This document shows, one piece after another, positions 1 through 8,322 of a stretch of DNA of 64,000 nucleotides (position 1 is the first letter of the stretch; each line of letters opens with the position of its first letter). The stretch comes from Candidatus Zhuqueibacterota bacterium (lineage in GTDB: Bacteria > Zhuqueibacterota > Zhuqueibacteria > Residuimicrobiales > Krinioviventaceae). The position numbers were made by a program, and so were the translations under genes. Under the pieces are notes generated by a model that did no database searches, was not told where the DNA came from, and saw nothing but the letters and a program-made list of their open reading frames with translations. The stretch is taken from positions 1 through 64,000 of the forward strand of contig JAFGKD010000100.1 of the NCBI GenBank assembly GCA_016928775.1, read 5' to 3'.

Positions 1-702
1 TGGGTCAATCAATGGGATTTTGGTAACAGCGAACATAATCCCTGGATCGTCAAGGGAGATCACGCCTATTCTATAAAACACCACACCAGTAATACGTGCG
101 AGTTTTGTATATACCAGAGCACCTGGTATTGCGTAAACGCACCACTCGATTCACTCTGTCTTTATGAGTGGCACCATTATGCCGGTACCTTCGATGGTGA
201 GATTTTAAAAGCCTATATCGATGGACAGCTCGCAGCGATCGATACGCTGGCAGATATTCAGTTTATTGCCTTGTCTGAACATGCCGTCAACCTTGGGCGA
301 GATTCTGAAAATACTGATCGTTTATTCATGGGGCAGATTGATGAAGCAATGATCTATAATGTGGTTCTGACTGATGAGCAAATCATGCAGTTATATAATA
401 TCAAGAGCGCCGTCATGAATGAGAGAAATGTCGCCAATGCGTTTAGATTGCAGCAAAATTACCCCAACCCGTTCAATCCTGTGACCACGATTTCCTACAC
501 CATTCCCGCCACCCTGCCGGTCACGTTGAGAGTGTACGATATGCTTGGCAAGGAGGTGCAAACCATCGTCGATGAGAAACAGACTATCGGCCGACACTCG
601 GTATCATTTGACGGCTCTTTTTTACCGAGTGGTATATATTTTTATAAAATACAGGCTGGTGATCTGTTGACCGAGATGAAAAAAATGGTTCTTATGAAAT
701 AA
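1..702 (+). CDS. Secreted LamG-like protein with T9SS type A sorting domain (5' partial)
   Basis: The reading frame is open from base 1, so the N-terminus lies outside the window; 233 residues are visible. Residues 1-135 resemble a concanavalin A-like/LamG jelly roll, with the typical WHHYAGTFDG strand, a DGQL turn and the closing FMGQIDEAMIYN motif. After a short linker comes a C-terminal domain of about 80 residues that starts with NYPNPFNP (about residues 153-160) and ends GIYFYKIQAG...KKMVLMK. This is the classic type IX secretion (Por) sorting signal, so the protein is probably exported across the outer membrane and released or anchored at the surface. The family is well known in the FCB group; the ligand, likely a glycan, cannot be told from the fragment. 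Confidence 0.85.
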   Translation, partial: WVNQWDFGNSEHNPWIVKGDHAYSIKHHTSNTCEFCIYQSTWYCVNAPLDSLCLYEWHHYAGTFDGEILKAYIDGQLAAIDTLADIQFIALSEHAVNLGRDSENTDRLFMGQIDEAMIYNVVLTDEQIMQLYNIKSAVMNERNVANAFRLQQNYPNPFNPVTTISYTIPATLPVTLRVYDMLGKEVQTIVDEKQTIGRHSVSFDGSFLPSGIYFYKIQAGDLLTEMKKMVLMK

Positions 703-773
703 GACGTCTTCTGGTGGATCATCTGGTTGAGATCATCCATGTGCGTTGATTGTTAGTGACAGAATTATTAAAA

Positions 774-812
774 AACGGGGCTTCGCTGACCTCGAAGCCC
801 CGTTAAACTTTA
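774..812 (+). terminator. Hairpin terminator after the T9SS-tailed gene
   Basis: A 12-bp perfect stem (774-785 pairs with 793-804, GC-rich core CGGGGCTTCG) closes a 7-base loop. It is followed by a weak T-containing stretch (AAACTTT). It lies 72 bases after the stop codon at 702. The stem is strong but the U-tract is poor. Confidence 0.65.
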
Positions 813-965
813 CGCCTGTTTTTTGTCGTTAAAAGTCATACGAGAAAATGATTGTCCTTCATTTTTGATTTTCTTATTTTTCGTTGCGCCGATTTCACCT
901 GGCCATGCTTTAAATTGACAGTTCATATCAATCAGTATTTTTTATAAATTTCGGGAAAGTCTGCT

Positions 966-2786
966 ATGACCGCTATCGATTATGTCATCACCATCACCTA
1001 TTTGGCTGCCATTGTGTTCATCGGCGTGTACATGCAGCGTCGCGCCAAAGCCGGTATCGACTCTTATTTTTTAGGTGACCGCTCTCTGCCCTGGTGGGCG
1101 CTTGGTGCTTCGGGTATGACCTCCAATATGGATGTCAGCGGCACCATGATCAACACAGCCCTGCTGTTCGCGCTGGGCGTCTCGGGATTTTTCATCGAAA
1201 TTCGCGGGGGTGTCACGCTCATTATGGCCTTTCTCATGATTTTTATGGGCAAATGGAACCGTCGCGCCCAGGTCATGACCCTTGCCGAATGGATGCAATT
1301 TCGTTTCGGCAAAGGACGTGAAGGCGACATCGCCCGCTTCATTGCCGCTATTTCTTCGATCATTATGGTCATTGCCATGATCACCTATTTTGCCATCGGT
1401 TCCGGCAAATTTATCGGTGAATTTCTCGGCATTCCGGATTTTTTCGGTCTGTCCTCCGAGTTTTGGGCCGCTACCCTGATGATTGTTCTCGCCATGATCT
1501 ATACTGTCGCCAGTGGTCTTTATGGTGTCGTGTGGACCGATGTTTTTCAGGGATTTCTTATTTTTGGTACGATTATCTATGTCGTTGTTCTCGCCATGTC
1601 GAATCATACACCGCCGGAGACATTTCAGGTTTCCCTGCCACTCAAGGAAGGCGGCTATATGGCGATGAGTACCTCGTTCAAAGACTGGTCGAGCATTATC
1701 CCCAAGTGGCAGCTCACTATTCCAGCGGAAAGCTCTTATTCAATATTTAACCTGCTCGGCATTGCGATCATTTTTTACCTGTTCAAGACGACTATCGAGG
1801 GCAGCGGCGGTACCGGCAATTATATGCTGCAGCGTTTTTTGGCCGCAAAGAGCGATCGGGAATGCGGACTCCTTTCACTGTTCTGGACATTTCTGCTCGC
1901 ATTTCGCTGGCCATTCATTGCGGCCCTGGCGATGATGGGAGTGTCAATCGGCGTGAACAGTGGGCAGGTTATCGGCGATCCGGAAAAAGTGTTGCCGATT
2001 GTCGTGAGTCAGCTCGTGCCCGTGGGTGTCAAGGGATTGCTCATCGCCGGTTTGATGGCGGCGGCCATGTCGACTTTTGATTCCACGGTCAATGCTGGCG
2101 CCGCCTACTGGGTGAAGGATATTTATCAGGCTTTTATCAATCCGAAAGCATCAAAAAAACAATTGATGGCGCACAGCCGGTGGGCGTCCGTTGTTATCGT
2201 TATTTTTGGACTCTTTTTCTCCCTTTTCATCAAAAATATCAATGAGATTTGGGGCTGGATCACCATGAGCATCGGAGCGGGTTTGATGATCCCTATGTTG
2301 GTGCGCTGGTACTGGTGGCGTTTGAATGGCTACGGTTTTGCGATCGGCACCGCGGCCGGTATGATCGCAGCGGTCATTCAAAAGGCCACGTTTCCATGGG
2401 CGCCGGAGTATTTCCAGTTTCTTTTTGTCAGTTTGGTCTCTTTTCTCGCCATGGTGATCGGCACCTATGCCACACCGGCGACCGACAAGTCCGTGCTCAT
2501 CGATTTTTATAAACGTACACGGCCATTTGGTTTTTGGAGTACAATTAAAACGGTCATTCCGGAGCACGTTCGTCAACAATTGAACAGTGAAAATCGTCGC
2601 GATCGCATCTCAACGGTATTGGCCGTGCCATTTCAACTCGTGTTATTTCTGACGACCATGACCATTGTCTTCAAGCGCTGGGACAATTTGCTTTATCTCG
2701 GTACTGTGCTCGTCTTGTTGGCCATTGGTCTGTACTATTTCTGGTTCAGGCATTTATCCACAGAGGTCAAAGTGGATGATGATTAA
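966..2786 (+). CDS. Sodium:solute symporter family transporter
   Basis: A 606-aa polytopic membrane protein with about 13-14 hydrophobic segments. The N-terminal pattern (YFLGDRSLPWWALGASGMTSNMDVSG) and the later AGLMAAAMSTFDSTVNAGAAYWVKDIY region are typical of the SSS (TC 2.A.21) family, close to sugar/sialic-acid type members. It should use the sodium gradient to import a small solute across the inner membrane. The ATG at 966 follows a GGGAAAG ribosome site. Its last 11 bases overlap the start of the next gene, an ABC solute-binding protein, so the two are probably co-translated. The substrate is unknown; the neighbour suggests a sugar. Confidence 0.9.
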   Translation: MTAIDYVITITYLAAIVFIGVYMQRRAKAGIDSYFLGDRSLPWWALGASGMTSNMDVSGTMINTALLFALGVSGFFIEIRGGVTLIMAFLMIFMGKWNRRAQVMTLAEWMQFRFGKGREGDIARFIAAISSIIMVIAMITYFAIGSGKFIGEFLGIPDFFGLSSEFWAATLMIVLAMIYTVASGLYGVVWTDVFQGFLIFGTIIYVVVLAMSNHTPPETFQVSLPLKEGGYMAMSTSFKDWSSIIPKWQLTIPAESSYSIFNLLGIAIIFYLFKTTIEGSGGTGNYMLQRFLAAKSDRECGLLSLFWTFLLAFRWPFIAALAMMGVSIGVNSGQVIGDPEKVLPIVVSQLVPVGVKGLLIAGLMAAAMSTFDSTVNAGAAYWVKDIYQAFINPKASKKQLMAHSRWASVVIVIFGLFFSLFIKNINEIWGWITMSIGAGLMIPMLVRWYWWRLNGYGFAIGTAAGMIAAVIQKATFPWAPEYFQFLFVSLVSFLAMVIGTYATPATDKSVLIDFYKRTRPFGFWSTIKTVIPEHVRQQLNSENRRDRISTVLAVPFQLVLFLTTMTIVFKRWDNLLYLGTVLVLLAIGLYYFWFRHLSTEVKVDDD

Positions 2787-4059
2787 GTTGTCCCCAAGAG
2801 TACAAAACAGCGGGAGGAAGAGCACTATACTCCTTTTTATTATTGCGCTGTTTATATCGAGCCTCGGGTTGTGGCTATGCTCCGGGAAAAATCCAAATCA
2901 TATTGTGGTATGGCATTCGTTGCGCCCGCTCGAACGAGAGGTGTTGCGCGCGGTATTGGAAAAGTTTGCCAAGGACCATCCGGATTGGCAATTCAGCGAA
3001 CTGTTCTACGATCCGGAGAGCGCCCGTACCAATTTTATCATCTCGGCATTGGGTGGCAGTGGCCCGGCGTTATTGCGCGGCGCCAACGATAACATCGGTC
3101 CGTTAGCCGAGCTGGGAGTGATACGACCGTTGGACGATTTCTTTGCGCAGACGATGCTGGATAGTTTTATAACCGATCCGTTACACGCCAACACCTATTT
3201 TGATGATCATTTATATCAGATTGCAGATCGCATCGGTAATCATCTCTGCCTCGTGTACAATAAAGCCCTCATCAGTACGCCGCCAACAACAATGACCGAG
3301 CTGATCGATATCGGGAAAAAATTGACCATGGATAAAAATGGTGACGGCAAGATCGATCAATACGCCCTGGTGTGGAATTATACCGAGCCGTTTTTCGCTG
3401 CACCGTTTATCGGTGGTTTTGGCGGCTGGATTGTTGATGAACACAACCGTCCCACGCTCAACACCGCACCGGTCGTCAAGGCGGCGCAATTCATTTATGA
3501 TTTGGCGACTGTGTTTAAAATTATCCCGCCGGAGTGCGATTATGAAATCGCCAATGCACTTTTTAAAGATGGGTCGGCGGCGATGATTATCAACGGCAGC
3601 TGGTCATGGGGCACCTACATTGAAAATGGCATTGATATTGGTCTGGCGCGCATCCCGATGGTGGATGAGACAAACTTGTGGCCGACTCCTGCGGTGCAGC
3701 CGATGGGGTATTCCATCAACGTCAATTTAAAAAATGAGAAATTAGCCATCACGGTTGCTTTGTTAAAGTATTTGACATCGTCAGATGTTCAACTGCGGTT
3801 CACGGCGGTCTCGCGAGCAATTCCGGCGCGCAAGGATGCCTATAACAGCCCTTTGGTTCAAGAGAACGAGATGGTGAAAGCCTCGCTCGATCAACTGCTG
3901 GTCGGCAGAGTGACGCCACCGGTCACGGAATTACGCTGGATTTGGGACGCCATGCGCCCCGGCTATCAGGCTATTTTCACCGGACAGCAATCACCGCAAC
4001 AAGCCGCAGCAGGCATGCAAAAATTGGCTGAAAAACTCATTCGGGAAAATCGAGAATAA
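2776..4059 (+). CDS. ABC transporter extracellular solute-binding protein (sugar type)
   Basis: About 427 aa from ATG 2776, chosen because AGAGG lies 9 bases upstream and because the start overlaps the symporter stop. Residues 17-36 form a hydrophobic signal segment ending LGLWLC; the Cys could be lipidated, but the box is not canonical. The mature part has the cluster B (MalE-like) fold signature: IVVWHSLRPLEREVLRAVLEKF near the start, then repeated GFGGWIVDEHNRPTLNT and AMIINGSW-type motifs. A MDKNGDGKID loop near residue 185 resembles a calcium-binding turn. It should capture a sugar or oligosaccharide outside the inner membrane for the two permeases that follow. Confidence 0.88.
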   Translation: MMIKLSPRVQNSGRKSTILLFIIALFISSLGLWLCSGKNPNHIVVWHSLRPLEREVLRAVLEKFAKDHPDWQFSELFYDPESARTNFIISALGGSGPALLRGANDNIGPLAELGVIRPLDDFFAQTMLDSFITDPLHANTYFDDHLYQIADRIGNHLCLVYNKALISTPPTTMTELIDIGKKLTMDKNGDGKIDQYALVWNYTEPFFAAPFIGGFGGWIVDEHNRPTLNTAPVVKAAQFIYDLATVFKIIPPECDYEIANALFKDGSAAMIINGSWSWGTYIENGIDIGLARIPMVDETNLWPTPAVQPMGYSINVNLKNEKLAITVALLKYLTSSDVQLRFTAVSRAIPARKDAYNSPLVQENEMVKASLDQLLVGRVTPPVTELRWIWDAMRPGYQAIFTGQQSPQQAAAGMQKLAEKLIRENRE

Positions 4060-4060
4060 T

Positions 4061-4942
4061 ATGGCGACAGCTCGAATCAATCGATTGGCTTATCTCTACA
4101 CCATGCCAGCGGTTCTGGTCATGATGGCTGTGGTCTTGTGGCCGTTTTTGTATAATGTCTGGATTTCGTTTTCCAACATGAATCTCACCCATTTTCGCGA
4201 TCCCGGTTTTGTCGGCTTTCGTAACTATGCTGCGGTTCTCGGCGACAAGTCCTTTTGGTATTTCTTCTACAAGACAATATTATGGACGGGACTCAATCTG
4301 ATCTTTCATGTTTCGATCGGAGTTTCTCTTGCGCTCATTTTAAACAAAAATATCAAAGGCAAATCGATCTTTCGTACAGTGCTGATCCTGCCATGGGCTG
4401 TGCCACAGTATATCACAGCCCTCACCTGGCGCGGTATGTTTAACTCGGAATATGGCGCCATTCCACTTTTGTTAGAGCGGGCATTTGGCCTGAGCATTCC
4501 CTGGCTAACGACTGAATGGGGTGCCTTTGCCGCATGCTTGATCACGAATATTTGGCTCGGTTTTCCATTTATGATGATCGTTGCCCTCGGCGCTCTGCAG
4601 AGCATCCCGGATGAGTTGTACGAAGCCGCCGACATCGACGGCGCCTCCTGGTTCCACAAATTAAAAAATATTACCATCCCGTTATTAAAGCCGGTCATGG
4701 TGCCGGCCATTACCCTGGGCGTGATTTGGACGTTCAATAATTTTAACGTTGTGTGGTTGGTGAGCAATGGGGGAGAACCATCCGACAAAACGCATATTCT
4801 GGTGTCCTGGGTCTATAAAACCGGATTTACCTATTTCAGACTTGGTTATGCCGCCGCTTTTTCCATGATCATTTTTTCGATTTTGCTTGTATTCAGCTGG
4901 AATTTCATCAAAAAAACCAGAGCGACGGAAGCTGTTTATTAA
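4061..4942 (+). CDS. ABC sugar transporter permease (MalF-like)
   Basis: A 293-aa inner-membrane protein with six predicted helices. It carries the EAA loop that docks the ATPase (EAADIDGASWFHKLKNITIP, about residues 188-207), which identifies it as a binding-protein-dependent transport permease of the MalF/UgpA class. It starts one base after the binding-protein stop codon, so translation is probably coupled. It would form the channel together with the permease at 5158. No ATPase gene is next to it. Confidence 0.92.
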   Translation: MATARINRLAYLYTMPAVLVMMAVVLWPFLYNVWISFSNMNLTHFRDPGFVGFRNYAAVLGDKSFWYFFYKTILWTGLNLIFHVSIGVSLALILNKNIKGKSIFRTVLILPWAVPQYITALTWRGMFNSEYGAIPLLLERAFGLSIPWLTTEWGAFAACLITNIWLGFPFMMIVALGALQSIPDELYEAADIDGASWFHKLKNITIPLLKPVMVPAITLGVIWTFNNFNVVWLVSNGGEPSDKTHILVSWVYKTGFTYFRLGYAAAFSMIIFSILLVFSWNFIKKTRATEAVY

Positions 4943-4958
4943 ACATTGAGGTTATATT

Positions 4959-5156
4959 ATGAGGAATAAAGGAAAAGGTTCAGAGAATAAACAGGGCAAG
5001 CAGGCGCAAAAGGAGAGCAGACAGAACCAGCCTGTGCGCAAGGAACCGCAGCAGATTCTTGAAGATATGCCACTCAAAAAGACACCGGATGTCAATCGAT
5101 TGGTTGATGAAATTCTTCTCAAATATAACGATTATGGCCTAACGGATCAGGATTAA
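4959..5156 (+). CDS. Small basic hypothetical protein between two ABC permeases
   Basis: A 65-aa protein with GAGGT nine bases before its ATG. The first 40 residues are very polar (Lys, Gln, Glu, Arg) and look disordered; the last 22 (DVNRLVDEILLKYNDYGLTD) could form a helix. There is no signal peptide and no membrane segment, so it is probably cytoplasmic. Its stop ends one base before the next permease starts, so it sits fully inside the importer operon and is probably translated with it. I do not recognise a family. It could be a detached cytoplasmic N-terminal extension of the second permease or an assembly or regulatory partner. Confidence 0.6.
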   Translation: MRNKGKGSENKQGKQAQKESRQNQPVRKEPQQILEDMPLKKTPDVNRLVDEILLKYNDYGLTDQD

Positions 5157-5157
5157 C

Positions 5158-6000
5158 ATGCGTAAACCCCGAGAGCTGTCAAAGGGCGGCTATTGCGTCG
5201 CCTATATTGTCCTCTGCTTGTTTTCGCTATTTGCGATTTATCCGATTTTGCGCGTTTTTGCGATCTCGCTCCGCCCCGGCGACAGGTTGCTCAGCAAATC
5301 TCTGGCGCTTATACCGGAGAACGCTACGCTCAACATGTATGTCAGATTGTTCGTCGATGAGCCCTTTTTACAATGGATGGGAAACAGTATTATCGTTTCT
5401 GCATGCGTGACTATTGTCGGCGTTGGTTTGGCAGCCACAGCCGGCTATGCGTTCTCGCGCTACAAATTTGTCGGGCGTGACAGTGCAATGATCGGACTCA
5501 TCACCACACAAATGTTTCCGGTGACGATGCTCCTGTTGCCGCTGTTCATTCTGCTCATCGCCATCAAAGCTTATGATAATTATTTAGGTTTAATTATCGC
5601 CTACTCGGCGACGGCGTTGCCTTTTACAATATGGCAGATGAAGGGCTATTACGATACCATTCCCTATAGCCTGGAAGAAGCGGCTCGGATCGATGGCTGT
5701 TCAGAATTCGGCATCTTTTGGCGAATTGTCCTGCCATTGGCTGCTCCGGCCTTGGTCATCACCGCGCTGTTCTCCTTTATGACCGCCTGGTCGGAATATC
5801 TCGTCGCCGCTGTACTCATCCAGGATCAAACTCTGTTCACACTTCCACTCGGCCTGAAAACATTTCAATCCAATATGGAAGTTTCCTGGGGATTATATTC
5901 TGCCGGTGCTGTTGTTGTAAGTATACCTGTTGTTGTGTTGTTTCTTTTACTCAGTCGCTGGCTGGTGTCGGGTTTAACCCTGGGAAGTGTTAAAGGATAA
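5158..6000 (+). CDS. ABC sugar transporter permease (MalG-like)
   Basis: A 280-aa inner-membrane protein with six hydrophobic segments and an EAA loop (EEAARIDGCSEFGIFWRIVLP, from about residue 173), typical of MalG/UgpE permeases. It is the second channel half for the importer whose binding protein and first permease are at 2776 and 4061. CAGGA about seven bases upstream supports the start. The expected ATP-hydrolysing MalK/MsmX-type subunit is absent from the window, so a shared ATPase encoded elsewhere is likely. Confidence 0.92.
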   Translation: MRKPRELSKGGYCVAYIVLCLFSLFAIYPILRVFAISLRPGDRLLSKSLALIPENATLNMYVRLFVDEPFLQWMGNSIIVSACVTIVGVGLAATAGYAFSRYKFVGRDSAMIGLITTQMFPVTMLLLPLFILLIAIKAYDNYLGLIIAYSATALPFTIWQMKGYYDTIPYSLEEAARIDGCSEFGIFWRIVLPLAAPALVITALFSFMTAWSEYLVAAVLIQDQTLFTLPLGLKTFQSNMEVSWGLYSAGAVVVSIPVVVLFLLLSRWLVSGLTLGSVKG

Positions 6001-6005
6001 ACAAG

Positions 6006-6632
6006 ATGGCTGATTTTTTCAAAACCTCGATCGAAAAGGACAAAAGCTCCCTGGGCAGGCAATTGGTCTCCTGGGTTTACAAACCGAAAAAATCAAACCG
6101 GTTTGTCTTTTATATCCTTGGATTGGTTGGCGCGCTTGCCCTTTTTATCGTCATGTACGGTTCCCGATTTTTACCATGGCTCGAAAAGCTGCCCGATGCT
6201 TTGATTTATGTTCTGTTTTTAGCGATCGGTCCGGTACTCAACTTTTTTAAATCACTTGGCAAGACGCAAGAGTGGACGTTGTACGAACGCGGATTCGTTG
6301 TTAAATACATGAATCAGGGGAAAGGCACTGGCGATGAGCGCTTTGAAGCGTGGCATCATTACAAGAGTTGTACATATGAAGGAAACAGCGTGACACTTTT
6401 GCCTGCGCATCAATTAAAACGTAAAGTGAAAATGCGAACAGCAATGAATGCGATTGAGATTTATTCTATTTGTCGGGAGCGCATCAGTATAGCGCAGGCG
6501 GAGGTATTACATCACCAGGTGCGCACAGTGAAAACGCCCGATACGCCGGAACAGCGTCGAATGGCGCAGCTTGAAAAAAGATATTCCAAGCGATCGCAGG
6601 ATTTCAATTGGAAAGATATCTTTCAAGGTTAA
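6006..6632 (+). CDS. Membrane protein with PH-like cytoplasmic domain, unknown function
   Basis: A 208-aa protein. Two hydrophobic helices (about residues 33-53 and 60-80) are followed by a domain with the rhythm of bacterial PH/YcxB-like domains: a WTLYERGFVVKY strand pair, an acidic turn with W at FEAWHHYKSC, then VTLLPA and a final NAIEIYSICRERI helix. The C-terminal 35 residues are basic and charged. It begins five bases after the permease stop and ends 15 bases before mutM, so it belongs to the same run of genes. The domain call is by eye and the function is unknown; a membrane-associated accessory role is only a guess. Confidence 0.6.
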   Translation: MADFFKTSIEKDKSSLGRQLVSWVYKPKKSNRFVFYILGLVGALALFIVMYGSRFLPWLEKLPDALIYVLFLAIGPVLNFFKSLGKTQEWTLYERGFVVKYMNQGKGTGDERFEAWHHYKSCTYEGNSVTLLPAHQLKRKVKMRTAMNAIEIYSICRERISIAQAEVLHHQVRTVKTPDTPEQRRMAQLEKRYSKRSQDFNWKDIFQG

Positions 6633-6647
6633 ATCCCGAGTGACCGC

Positions 6648-7472
6648 ATGCCCGAACTTCCCGAAGTTGAAACCCTGCGCCGGGGTATAAAATCTTTCCT
6701 GATCAATAAAACCATCGAGTCTGTGAATATCATCGATCGTCGTTTGCGCTGGCCGATTATTCCTGAACATTTTTTTACCTGGGTTGTGGGTAAAAAAGTT
6801 GCAAGAATAACCCGGCGTGCCAAATATCTGCTATGGCATTTGGAAAATGACGCTGTTGTGGTGATTCACCTTGGCATGAGCGGTCGTTTGGGTTTGTTTG
6901 AAAACAGTGCGCCAATCGAAAAACATACGCACGTCATTTTTCAACTGAGAGAGCGAATGCAGGTGCGTTTCAGGGATCCACGTCGATTTGGCTTGATCGA
7001 AGTTGTCCCGCCGGGACAGATTAAAAGTTATATTCGCTTCAAAAATCTTGGGGTAGAGCCTTTATCCGCGGCCTTTGCGGTAAATAAAGTGACAAATGTG
7101 TTAAAAAAATCGAAAAAACCAATAAAAAATTGGATTATGGATGCGCAAAACATTGTCGGCGTAGGTAATATTTACGCAAACGAGGCACTGTTTTTTGCGG
7201 GCATCCACCCTACACGCCCGGCACATTCTTTGAAAAGCGATGAACAGCGACGCCTGGTGCAAAGTGTAAAATCCGTTTTAACAACAGCGATAAAGATGGG
7301 TGGTACGACGCTGAATGATTTTCGCAATGCAAGGAGTGAACCCGGCTTCTTTCAACTCGAATTGGCAGTTTACCAAAGATCGGGCCAAGCCTGTCACTCT
7401 TGTGGCGCGACAATTGAACGAATCGTTATGAGCGGCCGAAGTACTTTTTATTGTCCTTCCTGTCAACACTGA
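6648..7472 (+). CDS. mutM: Formamidopyrimidine-DNA glycosylase (Fpg/MutM)
   Basis: 274 aa, normal length for the family. It removes oxidised purines such as 8-oxoguanine and cuts the abasic site (base excision repair, cytoplasm). The N-terminus MPELPEVET contains the nucleophile Pro2 and catalytic Glu3; Lys59 in RRAKYLLW matches the conserved lysine, followed by HLGMSGRL. The helix-two-turn-helix motif (IVGVGNIYANEALF) and a C-terminal zinc finger (C249, C252, C269, C272) are intact. Because Pro2 must be N-terminal, the start codon is certain. The gene closes the run that begins with the symporter. Confidence 0.97.
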   Translation: MPELPEVETLRRGIKSFLINKTIESVNIIDRRLRWPIIPEHFFTWVVGKKVARITRRAKYLLWHLENDAVVVIHLGMSGRLGLFENSAPIEKHTHVIFQLRERMQVRFRDPRRFGLIEVVPPGQIKSYIRFKNLGVEPLSAAFAVNKVTNVLKKSKKPIKNWIMDAQNIVGVGNIYANEALFFAGIHPTRPAHSLKSDEQRRLVQSVKSVLTTAIKMGGTTLNDFRNARSEPGFFQLELAVYQRSGQACHSCGATIERIVMSGRSTFYCPSCQH

Positions 7473-7553
7473 TCGTTTTTCAAAGTCAACGTTGCTTCTT
7501 TTGCACAACAGCAGACAGTAAATGAGTGGCATACACACCTTTGGAGTAGGGTT

Positions 7554-8180
7554 ATGAAACGTTCCTTGCTATTTATGCTTTTGCTTCTTGCATCATCTAC
7601 TCTTTTTGCGAGAACACAACCCGGAAAAACTGCTTTCGCAGCGCGGATAACCTCTTTCCCCGCAAAAAAAGATACAGCAGGCTATGAATTCGGCTTTGGC
7701 CGCATGCTCTCACCTGGCTCGATGATTCTTTTGGATTTAAATTTGTTATTCTACACAGATCGCGATGAAGAGCGTACGGGTACAATAACAAATATTTCCC
7801 CCTGGGATAGACGATTTGCCGTGGCCGGTTATCCGGAGTACCGGTTTTATATTTCTCCACGCAACCGAGTCGTTCCCTATTTTGGATTCTATGGCTTGAT
7901 TGGTATCGATACAAAGTCAATTAAAACAAAACAGGGCAATGCCATTGTGCTTGCGCGCGAAGAATTCGGCTTGACGCTTGGCGGTGGTGCGACGCTGGGT
8001 GCGGAATTCTTCTTCAACGATTTCATTAGCCTGGCCGCACACGCACGTTTTGCGCAGTATTCATTTAGCAGCAATAAAGATACAGACTATATGATGAGTC
8101 CGGCACGTATTTCTATAAATAATGCGCACCAGTTTCGCCTTAATTTTCAACCGGCGTTGTATGTGCGTCTGTATTTTTAG
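7554..8180 (+). CDS. Predicted outer-membrane beta-barrel protein
   Basis: 208 aa with a clear signal peptide (MKRSLLFMLLLLASSTLFA). The rest is rich in alternating aromatic/polar strands and glycines (YPEYRFYISPRNRVVPYFGFYGLIGI; FGLTLGGGATLGAEFFF) and ends in Phe (YVRLYF), as outer-membrane barrels usually do. About eight strands would fit an OmpA/OmpW-sized barrel. No precise family is recognised. It is probably its own transcription unit after mutM, followed by a long inverted repeat. Confidence 0.65.
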   Translation: MKRSLLFMLLLLASSTLFARTQPGKTAFAARITSFPAKKDTAGYEFGFGRMLSPGSMILLDLNLLFYTDRDEERTGTITNISPWDRRFAVAGYPEYRFYISPRNRVVPYFGFYGLIGIDTKSIKTKQGNAIVLAREEFGLTLGGGATLGAEFFFNDFISLAAHARFAQYSFSSNKDTDYMMSPARISINNAHQFRLNFQPALYVRLYF

Positions 8181-8213
8181 CCTCGACACAGCCCAATCAA
8201 GTCTGCATTGTCG

Positions 8214-8259
8214 TCTGCTGGTTGTTTTCTTTTGATGTTGAGAGAAAACAACCAGCGGA
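8214..8259. repeat. Long inverted repeat between two outer-membrane protein genes
   Basis: Bases 8217-8230 (GCTGGTTGTTTTCT) are the exact reverse complement of 8243-8256, and the pairing extends three more base pairs outward with one G-U wobble. The loop is 12 bases. No T-run follows on either strand, so it is not a standard intrinsic terminator. It could be a terminator variant, an mRNA-stabilising hairpin or a protein site. Confidence 0.7.
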
Positions 8260-8322
8260 GGACAACGTCCATAAAATAATGACGCGCACCCTCTATCATA
8301 GTAGTAACACGTTTTAATTCTT

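Noticed and set aside
915..948. TTGACA with TATTTT or TATAAA as a promoter of the symporter operon
   Set aside because: The spacings are 15 and 22 bases, both off the usual 17, so the pair is not convincing although a promoter in this gap is likely.
1071..1607. A 178-aa minus-strand frame opposite the symporter
   Set aside because: It is His/Asp/Gly-rich, as expected for the complement of membrane-protein codons, and has no start signal.
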